NCBI GenBank assembly: GCA_030454085.1
Contig: JAKDJD010000067.1
Span: 1-9,677 of the forward strand
Direction of reading: 5' to 3'
Length of the DNA: 9,677 nt
Origin: Kocuria sp.
Lineage (GTDB): Bacteria; Actinomycetota; Actinomycetes; Actinomycetales; Micrococcaceae
Below, piece by piece: positions 1 through 6,830 of the stretch. Made by a program: the position numbers and the translations under genes. The stretch's first letter is position 1. Each line of letters opens with the position of its first letter. The notes under the pieces are model-generated. The model did not search any database. It was given only the letters and a program-made list of their open reading frames with translations, and was not told the DNA's origin.

Positions 1-1
1 C

Positions 2-97
2 ACCCACGCCAACACGCCCTCCACCCCACCCCGGATCGAACTCGCCGATGTGACTTGCGATTATGGGGCTGTTCACCCTTATGTGGCCTCTGTTTAA
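2..97 (+). CDS. possible 3' end of an upstream gene (partial)
   Basis: One frame is open from the window edge to a TAA at 95-97, about 31 codons. Its first 18 or so codons end mostly in G or C, as expected for coding DNA here. The last dozen codons end more often in T, which weakens the case. The peptide (…RIELADVTCDYG…) matches no family I recognise. If real, it ends 25 nt before the preferred ugpA start and overlaps the alternative ugpA start at 63, which would favour the downstream start. A 96-nt open frame can easily arise by chance. Confidence 0.2.
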   Translation, partial: THANTPSTPPRIELADVTCDYGAVHPYVASV

Positions 98-114
98 AGG
101 GCCGAGGCTAATAT
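69..114 (+). promoter_or_regulatory. candidate ugp promoter with PHO-box-like element
   Basis: CTGTTCACCC at 69-78 contains GTTCACCC, a full match to the GTTCAYYY core of the actinobacterial PHO-box repeat unit. A weaker copy, CTGTTTAAAG, lies 21 nt downstream at 90-99, close to the 22 nt expected for two 11-nt units. TAATAT at 109-114 is a good -10 hexamer of the TANNNT type, and I find no convincing -35 before it, as would suit an activator-dependent promoter. The predicted start of transcription falls at about 121-123, on the GTG preferred for ugpA. Phosphate control of ugp is known in actinobacteria; its use here is inference. Confidence 0.35.
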
Positions 115-122
115 TTTTGGTT

Positions 123-1064
123 GTGACTGTACCGACAATTCCCGGCCTAGAAGGCTCCGCACCGGGGAAGGAGCCGCCCCGACGTCGTCGACGGAGGGGA
201 TCTCCACGCACGCTGTTGGCAACCGCTTTGGTGGCACCGAACTTGCTGCTCTTGCTGCTGTTCACCTACCGACCTTTGCTCGACAACATTCGCCTCTCGT
301 TCTTCACATGGAACATCTCGGCGACCAGGCCCGCGGTGTTCGTCGGTCTCACGAACTACATCGAGTGGGCCAAGGACCCGGAGAGCTGGCAGGTCGTACT
401 CCAGACGGTGGTCTTCACGGTCTCGGCCGTAGGCGGCTCGATGGTGCTCGGTCTGGCTTTGGCCTTGTTGCTCGATCGGCCTCTTCGTGGCCGGAACGTG
501 GTTCGTTCCCTGGTCTTCGCGCCGTATGTGATTTCCGGGGCGGCGGTCGGCGTCGCCTTCCAGTTCGTGTTCGACCCCAAGTACGGGATGATCCAGGATC
601 TCCTGGCCCGGATCGGGATGGAATCTCCCGAGTTCTACACCCACCCGCGGTGGGCCCTGTTCATGATCATCACGACCTACGTGTGGAAGAACCTCGGGTA
701 CACGTTCGTGATCTATCTGGCCGCATTGCAGGGGCTTCGCAAGGATCTGGACGAGGCCGCCGAGATCGACCGCACGTCGGGCCTCCGCAAATTCTTCCGC
801 GTGACCCTCCCGCAATTGCGCCCCACAACCTTCTTCCTGTCCGTGACCGTGCTGCTCAATTCGATGCAGGTGTTCGACATCATCAACGTGATGACTCAGG
901 GCGGCCCGTTGGGCAACTCGACCAGCACGATGGTCTATCAGGTCTACCAGGAGACCTTCGTGAACGGCCGGGCGGGTTACGGCGCCGCCGTCGCGACTCT
1001 CATGTTCCTGGCCGTTCTGGTGGTCACCGTGGTTCAGGTTCGTCTGCAGGACCGGAAGGGATAG
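123..1064 (+). CDS. ugpA: UgpA-type ABC transporter permease
   Basis: Inner-membrane permease of the MalF/UgpA type (binding-protein-dependent transport family), one half of the pore of a glycerol-3-phosphate or glycerophosphodiester importer. From GTG 123 it has 313 residues. A short cytoplasmic tail with six consecutive arginines (20-25) precedes the first membrane helix (about 30-50), and about five more helices follow to residue 308. The EAA coupling loop is at 211-230 and ends in the usual LP, but the normally conserved glycine is Arg217 (codon 771-773). An ATG at 63 is in frame and would add 20 residues, but that stretch is AT-rich, uses rare codons such as ATA and CTA, and contains promoter-like sequence, so I prefer 123. 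No Shine-Dalgarno precedes GTG 123, which suggests a leaderless start. ugpE follows after 2 nt. Family call strong, substrate moderate, start uncertain. Confidence 0.88.
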   Translation: MTVPTIPGLEGSAPGKEPPRRRRRRGSPRTLLATALVAPNLLLLLLFTYRPLLDNIRLSFFTWNISATRPAVFVGLTNYIEWAKDPESWQVVLQTVVFTVSAVGGSMVLGLALALLLDRPLRGRNVVRSLVFAPYVISGAAVGVAFQFVFDPKYGMIQDLLARIGMESPEFYTHPRWALFMIITTYVWKNLGYTFVIYLAALQGLRKDLDEAAEIDRTSGLRKFFRVTLPQLRPTTFFLSVTVLLNSMQVFDIINVMTQGGPLGNSTSTMVYQVYQETFVNGRAGYGAAVATLMFLAVLVVTVVQVRLQDRKG

Positions 1065-1066
1065 TC

Positions 1067-2068
1067 ATGCGCAACACAGATCCGACGACGCCGTCGACCA
1101 CGGCCGCCCCGTCGACCACGACGACGCCCCGCGCCTCCACGGGGACCACCAGCCCCGCGCCCCTGCCGTCTCACCCGGACCGGACGCCGGGGACCAACGA
1201 TGTCGAGATGGGCCGAGACCGCCGACGGGCCCTGAAGCAGGCCAATGGTCTGCTGGGCATGAAGGTCCTGGGCTACCTCGGCGCTCTGCTCGCCGCCCTC
1301 GTGATCGCCCTCCCGTTGTATTTCGTGGTCGTCACGTCCTTCAAAACGCATCCTGACATCTACTCGGACCCGATTTCCTGGATCCCGCATCCTTTCGCCC
1401 CGGAGAACTACTCCTACGTGTGGAACGAGGTGGACTTCGGACAGTTCCTGCGCAACTCCGTGGTCATCACCGTCGTCTTGACCGTGGTCAAGGTCGTTCT
1501 GGGCGTGCTGAGTGCATACGCCTTCGCTTTCCTCAGGTTCCCTGGCCGGAATGTGCTGTTTCTCTTGGTGGTCGGGACCCTCATGGTTCCGAATGAGATC
1601 ACCATCATTTCCAACTACGCCGCGGTGGCGCAGCTCGGGTGGAGGGATTCGTTCCCCGGCATCATCGTGCCGCTCGCGGGCGTGGCCTTCGGGACGTACC
1701 TGATGCGGAACCATTTCTTGTCCCTGCCTACCGAGATCCTGGAAGCCGCGACCATGGACGGCGCCGGATTCCTGCGCACCCTCTTCCGCGTGGTTCTGCC
1801 GATGTCCTGGCCGACTCTCATGGCCTTCGTTCTCATCACCGCCGTCACCGAATGGAACCAGTACCTCTGGCCATTCTTGATGTCGGACACCGGCCGCGTC
1901 GCACCGTTGCAGGTTGGCCTCACGCTGCTCCAGAACAACGAAGGACCCACCAACTGGGGTCCCGTCATGGCCGGAACGCTGCTCGCGAGTATCCCGATGA
2001 TCGTCATCTTCCTGCTGCTGCAGCGTTCGATGATCAAGGGCCTGACCGCGGGCGCGGTCAAGGGCTAG
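1067..2068 (+). CDS. ugpE: UgpE-type ABC transporter permease
   Basis: Second membrane subunit (MalG/UgpE type) of the importer, 333 residues. GGAAGGGA at 1054-1061 is a good ribosome site 5 nt before ATG 1067, and the start lies 2 nt after the ugpA stop, indicating translational coupling. Residues 1-47 are a Thr/Ser/Pro/Ala-rich, low-complexity, probably disordered tail. An in-frame ATG at 1208 (Met48) could be an alternative start but lacks as good a site. The first membrane helix is near 68-91, followed by the periplasmic-side segment DPISWIPHPFAPENY typical of MalG relatives, and five more helices. The EAA loop at 226-245 is canonical, with Gly232 and LP at 244-245, unlike that of UgpA. 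Together with UgpA it would form the channel bound by UgpC. Confidence 0.9.
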   Translation: MRNTDPTTPSTTAAPSTTTTPRASTGTTSPAPLPSHPDRTPGTNDVEMGRDRRRALKQANGLLGMKVLGYLGALLAALVIALPLYFVVVTSFKTHPDIYSDPISWIPHPFAPENYSYVWNEVDFGQFLRNSVVITVVLTVVKVVLGVLSAYAFAFLRFPGRNVLFLLVVGTLMVPNEITIISNYAAVAQLGWRDSFPGIIVPLAGVAFGTYLMRNHFLSLPTEILEAATMDGAGFLRTLFRVVLPMSWPTLMAFVLITAVTEWNQYLWPFLMSDTGRVAPLQVGLTLLQNNEGPTNWGPVMAGTLLASIPMIVIFLLLQRSMIKGLTAGAVKG

Positions 2069-2102
2069 CTGCGCGGTCGATTCACCGCATCCCTCATTCC
2101 AA

Positions 2103-2117
2103 CCTTCCGAGAAGGAG
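2103..2117 (+). promoter_or_regulatory. ugpB ribosome site within a small hairpin
   Basis: AAGGAG at 2112-2117 is a strong Shine-Dalgarno, 9 nt before ATG 2127, and fixes the ugpB start. CCTTC (2103-2107) can pair with GAAGG (2111-2115) across a CGA loop, covering most of the site. The stem is only 5 bp, so the site is certain and any regulatory effect is speculative. Confidence 0.5.
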
Positions 2118-2126
2118 AACTTCGTC

Positions 2127-3431
2127 ATGGCCTCTCTGAGCCGTCGTCACGTCCTGGGCCTTGCGGGGCTGGGCGCCGCGTCCCTGGCTCTTTCGGCGTG
2201 CGCGGGCACCGGCAGCAGCGCGAACCGGCCGAAGCAGAAGGGCAACGGCACGTTGCAGTTCTGGTCCAACCACCCCGCCGAGTCGAAGAAGACCGAGCAG
2301 AAGATCGTGGAAGCATGGAACGCCGCCCACCCGGACACTCCCGCGCAGCTCGTGGACGGAGGCAAGAATTACGAGGAGCTCTCCCAGAAGTTCAATGCCG
2401 CGCTCGCGGGCGGAGACCTCCCGGATGTCATCGTCGCCTCCGACGTCACCTGGTTCAATTTCGCGTTCTCCAAAGCGACGACGCCGCTCGATGACCTGTG
2501 GGCCGAGAACGGGATCGACCCGAAGTCGTACGTCTCCACGTTCGTCGAGGACTACACCTACGAAGGCAAGCACTACGGCGTGCCCTACAGCCGCTCGACC
2601 GCTCTGCTGTACTTCGACCGGTCGGTCCTGGAGAAAGCCGGGCTGCCTCTGGACCGGGGGCCGAGTACGTGGCAGGAATTCGACGAGTGGGCCCCGCACA
2701 TCATGGATGCCAGTGGTGGAAAGCCCGCCCTGACGATCCCGGACGGAACCGCCTATCTGGACTGGTATTTCGAAGGCATCGCGTGGGCCTTCGGCGGTCG
2801 GTACTCGGAGGAGTGGAACCTCAAATTCACGGATCCCAGGACGATCGAGGCCGGTCGGTTCCTGCAGGCTCAGGTCCGGAAGGGACACATCGAAATCACC
2901 AAGGATGCGATCAACAACTTCGGCATCGGCACGGCGAGCGGTCTGCTCGAGTCCACCGGATCCCTCGGTGGTCTCAAGGAGATCGCGGGATTTCCGATCA
3001 CCACGACGCCGCTGCCCGGCCCCGCGCCCGGGTGCCCGACGGGTGGCGCGGGCCTGTCCATTCCCGATGGAATCAGCGACGAGCGCAAGAGGACGGCGAT
3101 CAAATTCGTCGACTTCCTGACCAATACCCAGAACACGATCACATTCACGCAGGCCACCGGCTACATTCCGGTGCGCACCGCGGCCCACGAGGATCCGGAG
3201 GAGGTGGCTTTCCTCGATCAGAACCCGAACGCGAGGACCGCGTTCGGCCAGCTTCAGGGCAACACCAAGCCTCAGGACTACGCACGGGTGTTCGTCAACG
3301 GTGCTGGCCGTCGTATCGGGGGCGCCCTCGACAAGATCACGACTGGCGACGCCGACGTCGAGAAAACCTTCGGCAGTCTCCAGGCGCGGATCGGTGACGC
3401 CATCAACCGCGACATCAAGCCCTACCTGTAG
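2127..3431 (+). CDS. ugpB: UgpB-type solute-binding lipoprotein
   Basis: Extracellular binding protein (family 1 solute-binding fold) that captures ligand for UgpAE, 434 residues. The N-terminus has a twin-arginine motif (SRRHVL, 5-10), a hydrophobic stretch and a lipobox LSAC ending at Cys25, so it is probably exported by Tat and lipid-anchored. Resemblance to E. coli UgpB is clear in the segments TASGLLESTGSL (269-280), TGYIPV (344-349) and the …NPNARTAF… region after it. By eye, Tyr82, Asp106, Ser157, Tyr346 and Arg396 fall where glycerophosphate-pocket residues lie in mycobacterial UgpB. The position of the E. coli pocket tryptophan seems to hold a small residue (about Ala209), which may allow larger glycerophosphodiesters such as glycerophosphocholine. 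A sugar ligand cannot be excluded. It lies 58 nt after ugpE and 41 nt before ugpC, as expected within one operon. Confidence 0.88.
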   Translation: MASLSRRHVLGLAGLGAASLALSACAGTGSSANRPKQKGNGTLQFWSNHPAESKKTEQKIVEAWNAAHPDTPAQLVDGGKNYEELSQKFNAALAGGDLPDVIVASDVTWFNFAFSKATTPLDDLWAENGIDPKSYVSTFVEDYTYEGKHYGVPYSRSTALLYFDRSVLEKAGLPLDRGPSTWQEFDEWAPHIMDASGGKPALTIPDGTAYLDWYFEGIAWAFGGRYSEEWNLKFTDPRTIEAGRFLQAQVRKGHIEITKDAINNFGIGTASGLLESTGSLGGLKEIAGFPITTTPLPGPAPGCPTGGAGLSIPDGISDERKRTAIKFVDFLTNTQNTITFTQATGYIPVRTAAHEDPEEVAFLDQNPNARTAFGQLQGNTKPQDYARVFVNGAGRRIGGALDKITTGDADVEKTFGSLQARIGDAINRDIKPYL

Positions 3432-3472
3432 AAACTCCGCTCCCACGAACCAAGTCAAGGAATCAACTCATC

Positions 3473-4624
3473 ATGGTCGAAGTCCATCTCCAACACATCT
3501 CTCGCATATTCGACGAAAAGAAGCGCCCCGCGGTCAACCGGGTGTCCCTCGACGTCCGCGACGGCGAATTCCTGACCCTGGTGGGGCCCTCCGGCAGCGG
3601 CAAATCAACGTGCCTGCGCATGATCGCCGGTCTCGAGCCCGTGGACGAGGGCACGATCCTCATCGGAGGCAAGGACGTCACGGAATCCCGGGCACGGGAC
3701 AGGAATGTGGCGATGGTCTTCCAGTCCTACGCGCTGTACCCCAACATGACGGCGCGCCAGAACATGGCCTTCGCCCTTGAGAACGCGAAGGTGCCCAAGG
3801 CTGAGGTTGCGGAGCGGGTCGACAAAGTGGCTCGGATGCTCGAACTCGAGGATCTGCTCGATTCCAAGCCTGCGGCGATGTCCGGCGGCCAGCGGCAACG
3901 TGTATCGATGGGCCGGGCCATTGTCCGAGAACCCAAGGTCTTCCTGATGGACGAGCCGCTGTCCAACTTGGATGCCAGGCTGAGGGTCTCGACCCGTGCC
4001 CAGATTGCCTCGCTCCAGACGGATCTGGGCGTGACGACCATCTACGTGACCCACGATCAGACCGAGGCCATGACCATGGGGGATCGAGTTGCCGTGCTCA
4101 AGGACGGCGAAGTGCAACAGGTCGATGCCCCGTTGCACTTGTACCAGTACCCCGGAAACACGTTCGTGGCCGGGTTCATCGGTTCGCCGTCGATCGGATT
4201 GTTCGAGGCCGTACCGGTCGAAGAGGGCACAGCCCGTTGGGGCGGCGTCGCGGTCCCGCTCCCGGAGCACCTGGTCGGTCGCGCGAAGGGCAGGGTCATT
4301 GTGGGCGTCCGTCCCGAAGAATGGGACATCGTGCCGCAGGCCCCGTGGGTCCGGGAACGGCCCGGGGCCGAGGACGCCGGAACCACTTCCGAAGCGACCG
4401 GGATGCGGCTGAAGGTCGAGCACATCGAGCAATTGGGGTCCGAGGCTTTCGCCTACTGCGTCCCGGTCCAGGAATCCGACGTTCGTTTGCGGGGCGGGAG
4501 GATCGCACTGCGGGTCGAGAGGTCCGGGGAGCTCGAGATTGGCGACGTCGTTGACGCGACACCCCGTACCTGTTCGTTCTTCGACGCCGAGTCGGAAATC
4601 AACCTGGAGTACCTCGGGGAGTAG
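3473..4624 (+). CDS. ugpC: UgpC/MsiK-type ABC transporter ATPase
   Basis: Cytoplasmic ATPase that powers the importer, 383 residues, slightly longer than the 350-370 usual for the MalK/UgpC group. Visible motifs: Walker A GPSGSGKST (38-46), Q-loop Gln84, signature MSGGQ (136-140), Walker B FLMDE (157-161), D-loop SNLD (164-167) and switch His194. The signature has Met where Leu is usual. The C-terminal part (about 240-383) is the OB/TOBE-like regulatory region, with an extra hydrophilic insert near 290-312 that accounts for the added length. AAGGA at 3457-3461 lies 11 nt before ATG 3473. In actinobacteria such ATPases (MsiK) can serve several sugar importers, so a wider role is possible. As the fourth gene after ugpA, ugpE and ugpB, it matches the mycobacterial ugpAEBC order. 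Confidence 0.92.
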   Translation: MVEVHLQHISRIFDEKKRPAVNRVSLDVRDGEFLTLVGPSGSGKSTCLRMIAGLEPVDEGTILIGGKDVTESRARDRNVAMVFQSYALYPNMTARQNMAFALENAKVPKAEVAERVDKVARMLELEDLLDSKPAAMSGGQRQRVSMGRAIVREPKVFLMDEPLSNLDARLRVSTRAQIASLQTDLGVTTIYVTHDQTEAMTMGDRVAVLKDGEVQQVDAPLHLYQYPGNTFVAGFIGSPSIGLFEAVPVEEGTARWGGVAVPLPEHLVGRAKGRVIVGVRPEEWDIVPQAPWVRERPGAEDAGTTSEATGMRLKVEHIEQLGSEAFAYCVPVQESDVRLRGGRIALRVERSGELEIGDVVDATPRTCSFFDAESEINLEYLGE

Positions 4625-4660
4625 CCCCGAGGGCCAGGCCCGAGGGGTGCCTAGGGAGCG

Positions 4661-4685
4661 GAACCGGCCCGGGAGGGGCGGGTTC
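4661..4685. terminator. GC-rich hairpin between convergent genes
   Basis: Arms GAACCGGCCC (4661-4670) and GGGCGGGTTC (4676-4685) pair over 10 positions with one G/G mismatch around a GGGAG loop. It lies 36 nt after the ugpC stop and 7 nt beyond the stop of the - strand chaB-like gene, so it could end both transcripts. There is no clear T-tract, which is common in high-GC actinobacteria, so strength is uncertain. Confidence 0.55.
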
Positions 4686-4692
4686 GTGTTCC

Positions 4693-5106
4693 TCAGGAGC
4701 CTGAAGTGCGGCGCCGACTTTCCTTTTCGAGGGCCTCGACCAGTTCGTCCTTGCTCATCTCTGACCGGCCCTCGATACCGAGCTTCTGGGCCTCCTCGTA
4801 CAGGTGCTCCTTGGACGCGTTCGCGTCCACGCCGCCCGCGGTTTCTCCGCGGTCCCGTCGGGACGACTCGGCACGGTCGTCCGAGTCCCCGTACTCCTCC
4901 TTCTCCTGCCACGCGTCGCCGACCTTTTCGTGCGTGTGCTTCAGCTGAGCGTAGGCGGTCCGGGCGGCGCGCTCGGCGTCCCCGTACTCGTCCATCGCGG
5001 AGTCGTAAGTCTGAGCGAACGTGGTCTGGGCTTTGCGGTCCGATTTCTTGATGGTCTCGGGCAGCTCATCACGAATCGGCTCGCCGTTCTGATTCGTTTT
5101 CGGCAT
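4693..5106 (-). CDS. chaB: ChaB family protein with Rho_N-like C-terminus
   Basis: Small, highly charged, soluble protein of 137 residues. Residues about 8-66 match the ChaB fold (…LPETIKKSDRKAQTTFAQTYDSA… with YGDAE after it). A hydrophilic acidic/basic linker follows (67-96). Residues about 98-128 (KEHLYEEAQKLGIEGRSEMS and DELVEAL) resemble the Rho N-terminal (SAP-like helix-extended-loop) nucleic-acid-binding module. E. coli ChaB was named for a proposed link to the ChaA cation antiporter; its biochemical role is not settled, and no antiporter gene is present here. ATG at 5106 has a strong ribosome site (AGGAAGGA, 5114-5121) 7 nt upstream, inside the last codons of the esterase gene. The 2-nt gap to that stop implies co-transcription. 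Family call good, function unknown. Confidence 0.85.
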   Translation of the reverse strand: MPKTNQNGEPIRDELPETIKKSDRKAQTTFAQTYDSAMDEYGDAERAARTAYAQLKHTHEKVGDAWQEKEEYGDSDDRAESSRRDRGETAGGVDANASKEHLYEEAQKLGIEGRSEMSKDELVEALEKESRRRTSGS

Positions 5107-5108
5107 GA

Positions 5109-6560
5109 TCAGTTCCTTCCTCGTTTTCGACGTGGTGTGCGGGGCGGCAGGAGCTCCAGCACGTCCGGAATCGCTCGGACGTCCTTCGAGTCGAAACCGT
5201 CGCGCACGAATCCGGCCCAGGTGGCCCGGAGCGCGCGGCCGGCGTCGTCGAGGGCGTCCGGGTCGAAGGTTTCCATGAGGTCAGGTCCCGTGACTCCGGC
5301 ACCCGCGTTCTCCCCGCTCTCGGTCCAGGAAGTTCCGGGGAAGAGGAGGGGCAGCTCGGCGATGTGGCAGCAAGCGAGGGCGGCATCGGGCTTGCCGAAC
5401 ACGAAGCGGTACAGGCCTGCGCGTCCGCCCGCGTTGGCGAGTCTTTGGGCCCAGATGGCGTTGTCGACGGCGTAGACGATCTGGGTCGCGGCTCGCACGA
5501 TTGGTTCGACGATGCCCTGACGGCCGCGCCGGAATCCGGCCAGGACCTTGAGCAACGGGACTCGGCCGGTATAGAGCGCGGCCTCGCGCGCCGTCGTCCC
5601 CATGAGGACGTCGACCTTCCCGGCCAGTTCCTTCCACCGTTTCTTGAGGAGCTTCTCGGGCGGCAGGGGCCGTTGGCCGTACCTCGGGGAGAAGGGCATG
5701 AGGGCGGCGCGTCCGTGGAGCGCCGCCTTGCGGTTGATGACGCTTTCGGCTTCGGCCAACTCGGTTGTGGTCGCCTGACGCATACGACCGGTCTTCTCGG
5801 GGCCGGGGGTGATCGCATTCCACGCGCGACGTCGTCCGTGGACGATCCCGAGTGGCGCGCTCTGGGGGATAGCGCGTCTGATCATGCCCCGAATTTCGGG
5901 AACCATGAGCAGGTCCCAGCACGCGTGGCCACCGGCTGACTGGCCGGCGATCGTGATGCGGTCCGGGTCCCCGCCGAAGGCTTCGATGTTCTGGTGAACC
6001 CATTTGATGGCCTCGACCTGGTCGAGCAGGCCGGGGTTGGCCTCGCGGGTCCGTCCGTCGCCGAGGTACCCGAACAGCCCGAGACGATAGGTCACGTTGA
6101 CGACCACCAGGTCCTGCTCCTGTACCAAGACCGTGGGATCGTAGTGGGGCAGGTCCCCAGCGCCGCCGATGTAGGAGCCGCCGTGGATCCAGACCATCAC
6201 AGGTAGCCCGGACCTGCGGTTCTCGGGTCGGGTGACGGTCAGCCGCTGGCAATGTTCGTCGAATCCGAGCCGTTGGAGCTCCAGATCGGTCTCGTCGAAT
6301 CGCTGCGGGCAGGCCGGCGCCGGAGTGTCGGCGGTGAAGGGCTCGGTGTAGGCGTAGGCGATCGGCGCCCCGAAACGCTCCGCGCGGGCATACCTGATAC
6401 CCCACGCCTTCACGACGCCACCTTGCCGGACCGTCTCGAACGTTCCCGCGGGAGCGCTCACCCTGTCCCACGGCCCGACCGACCTGTTCCCCGGGGCCGA
6501 GGAGTCCGTGGCGGGTGCAGAGGGCTGGGGAAGAGCAGTTCCGTTGCTGGTATCCGTCAT
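5109..6560 (-). CDS. type-B carboxylesterase (alpha/beta hydrolase)
   Basis: Serine hydrolase of the carboxylesterase/para-nitrobenzyl esterase family, 483 residues, within the usual length. Landmarks: oxyanion-hole HGG (126-128), a family-typical FGGDP (195-199), nucleophile elbow GQSAG with Ser208, probable acid Glu326 in TTAREAALY, and catalytic His399 in CHIAELPLLF. The triad therefore looks complete. No signal peptide is seen, so the enzyme is probably cytoplasmic; its natural ester is unknown. The frame stays open upstream to 6785, but the N-terminal extension there is Arg/Pro-rich, non-family sequence. ATG 6560 is preferred because the conserved region starts soon after and a -10-like TAGACT lies 7 nt before it. 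No good ribosome site precedes the start, which suggests a leaderless transcript. The chaB-like gene follows after 2 nt. Confidence 0.9.
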   Translation of the reverse strand: MTDTSNGTALPQPSAPATDSSAPGNRSVGPWDRVSAPAGTFETVRQGGVVKAWGIRYARAERFGAPIAYAYTEPFTADTPAPACPQRFDETDLELQRLGFDEHCQRLTVTRPENRRSGLPVMVWIHGGSYIGGAGDLPHYDPTVLVQEQDLVVVNVTYRLGLFGYLGDGRTREANPGLLDQVEAIKWVHQNIEAFGGDPDRITIAGQSAGGHACWDLLMVPEIRGMIRRAIPQSAPLGIVHGRRRAWNAITPGPEKTGRMRQATTTELAEAESVINRKAALHGRAALMPFSPRYGQRPLPPEKLLKKRWKELAGKVDVLMGTTAREAALYTGRVPLLKVLAGFRRGRQGIVEPIVRAATQIVYAVDNAIWAQRLANAGGRAGLYRFVFGKPDAALACCHIAELPLLFPGTSWTESGENAGAGVTGPDLMETFDPDALDDAGRALRATWAGFVRDGFDSKDVRAIPDVLELLPPRTPRRKRGRN

Positions 6561-6567
6561 GGTCCCG

Positions 6568-6573
6568 AGTCTA
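6568..6573 (-). promoter_or_regulatory. candidate -10 element of the esterase gene
   Basis: On the - strand TAGACT (TANNNT type) ends 7 nt before ATG 6560, the spacing expected for leaderless transcription. A poor -35 candidate, TGTTTC, lies 17 nt further upstream. The Shine-Dalgarno match before the ATG is weak (GGGA only). Tentative. Confidence 0.3.
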
Positions 6574-6641
6574 GGACGCGAAGCTACGAAGAAACACAGA
6601 ATCCGCTGTTGGTCCGTCTTGGTTTGGGGCGGGATGCGGCG

Positions 6642-6666
6642 GGGGCGAGGTGCACGGGGCGAGGTG
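6642..6666. repeat. short tandem direct repeat in G-rich DNA
   Basis: GGGGCGAGGTG occurs at 6642-6652 and again at 6656-6666, a 14-nt period. It lies in a G-rich stretch with four runs of three or more G (6626-6629, 6631-6633, 6641-6645, 6656-6659), which could allow a G-quadruplex on the + strand. No coding frame is convincing here. Confidence 0.35.
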
Positions 6667-6756
6667 GCAATCTTGTGCGCTTTTGGTGGTCGAATCCGCC
6701 CAAGCCTGCTACCTCGGGCCGGCAAGGGTCCCACGGGTGCACGGGATTGCCACCTC
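6661..6756. repeat. 12-bp perfect inverted repeat, 72-nt spacer
   Basis: GAGGTGGCAATC (6661-6672) is repeated in reverse complement as GATTGCCACCTC (6745-6756). Both arms are preceded by a copy of GGTGCACGGG in the same orientation (6649-6658 and 6736-6745). The arms contain the GGTGGC decamer found four more times downstream, so they look like paired protein-binding sites rather than ends of a mobile element; there is no transposase between them. Confidence 0.5.
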
Positions 6757-6768
6757 GAGGGGGTTGCC

Positions 6769-6780
6769 GACGACGTCGTC
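6769..6780. promoter_or_regulatory. 12-bp perfect palindrome
   Basis: GACGACGTCGTC is perfectly self-complementary and lies between the two larger inverted-repeat clusters of the gap. It could be an operator half-set, but short GAC/GTC palindromes also arise easily in GC-rich DNA. Confidence 0.25.
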
Positions 6781-6830
6781 CCCACGTTGTCCCCGTATCC
6801 TTCCGTGATTGCCCGCCCTGAGCGCTCATG

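Noticed and set aside
308..1066. Long open extension upstream of ugpE in the same frame
   Set aside because: It overlaps ugpA in another frame, reads as Arg/Gly/Pro-rich shadow sequence, and a good ribosome site with ATG sits at 1067.
1034..3458. Long antisense open frames opposite ugpE and ugpB
   Set aside because: They are rich in Arg, His, Glu and Gly, have no family resemblance, and mirror strongly supported genes; this is typical of GC-rich antisense frames.
3605..4912. 435-residue antisense frame across ugpC and into the chaB-like gene
   Set aside because: It has no domain signal, and it overlaps the well-supported ugpC on the opposite strand and the chaB-like gene in a different frame.
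6661..6756. Inverted repeat as ends of an insertion sequence or miniature transposon
   Set aside because: Only 72 nt lie between the arms, I see no target-site duplication, and the arm core recurs singly elsewhere in the gap.
6561..6785. 75-residue N-terminal extension of the esterase
   Set aside because: It is Arg/Pro-rich with no family match and runs into the repeat-rich gap; ATG 6560 agrees with the conserved region and a nearby -10.
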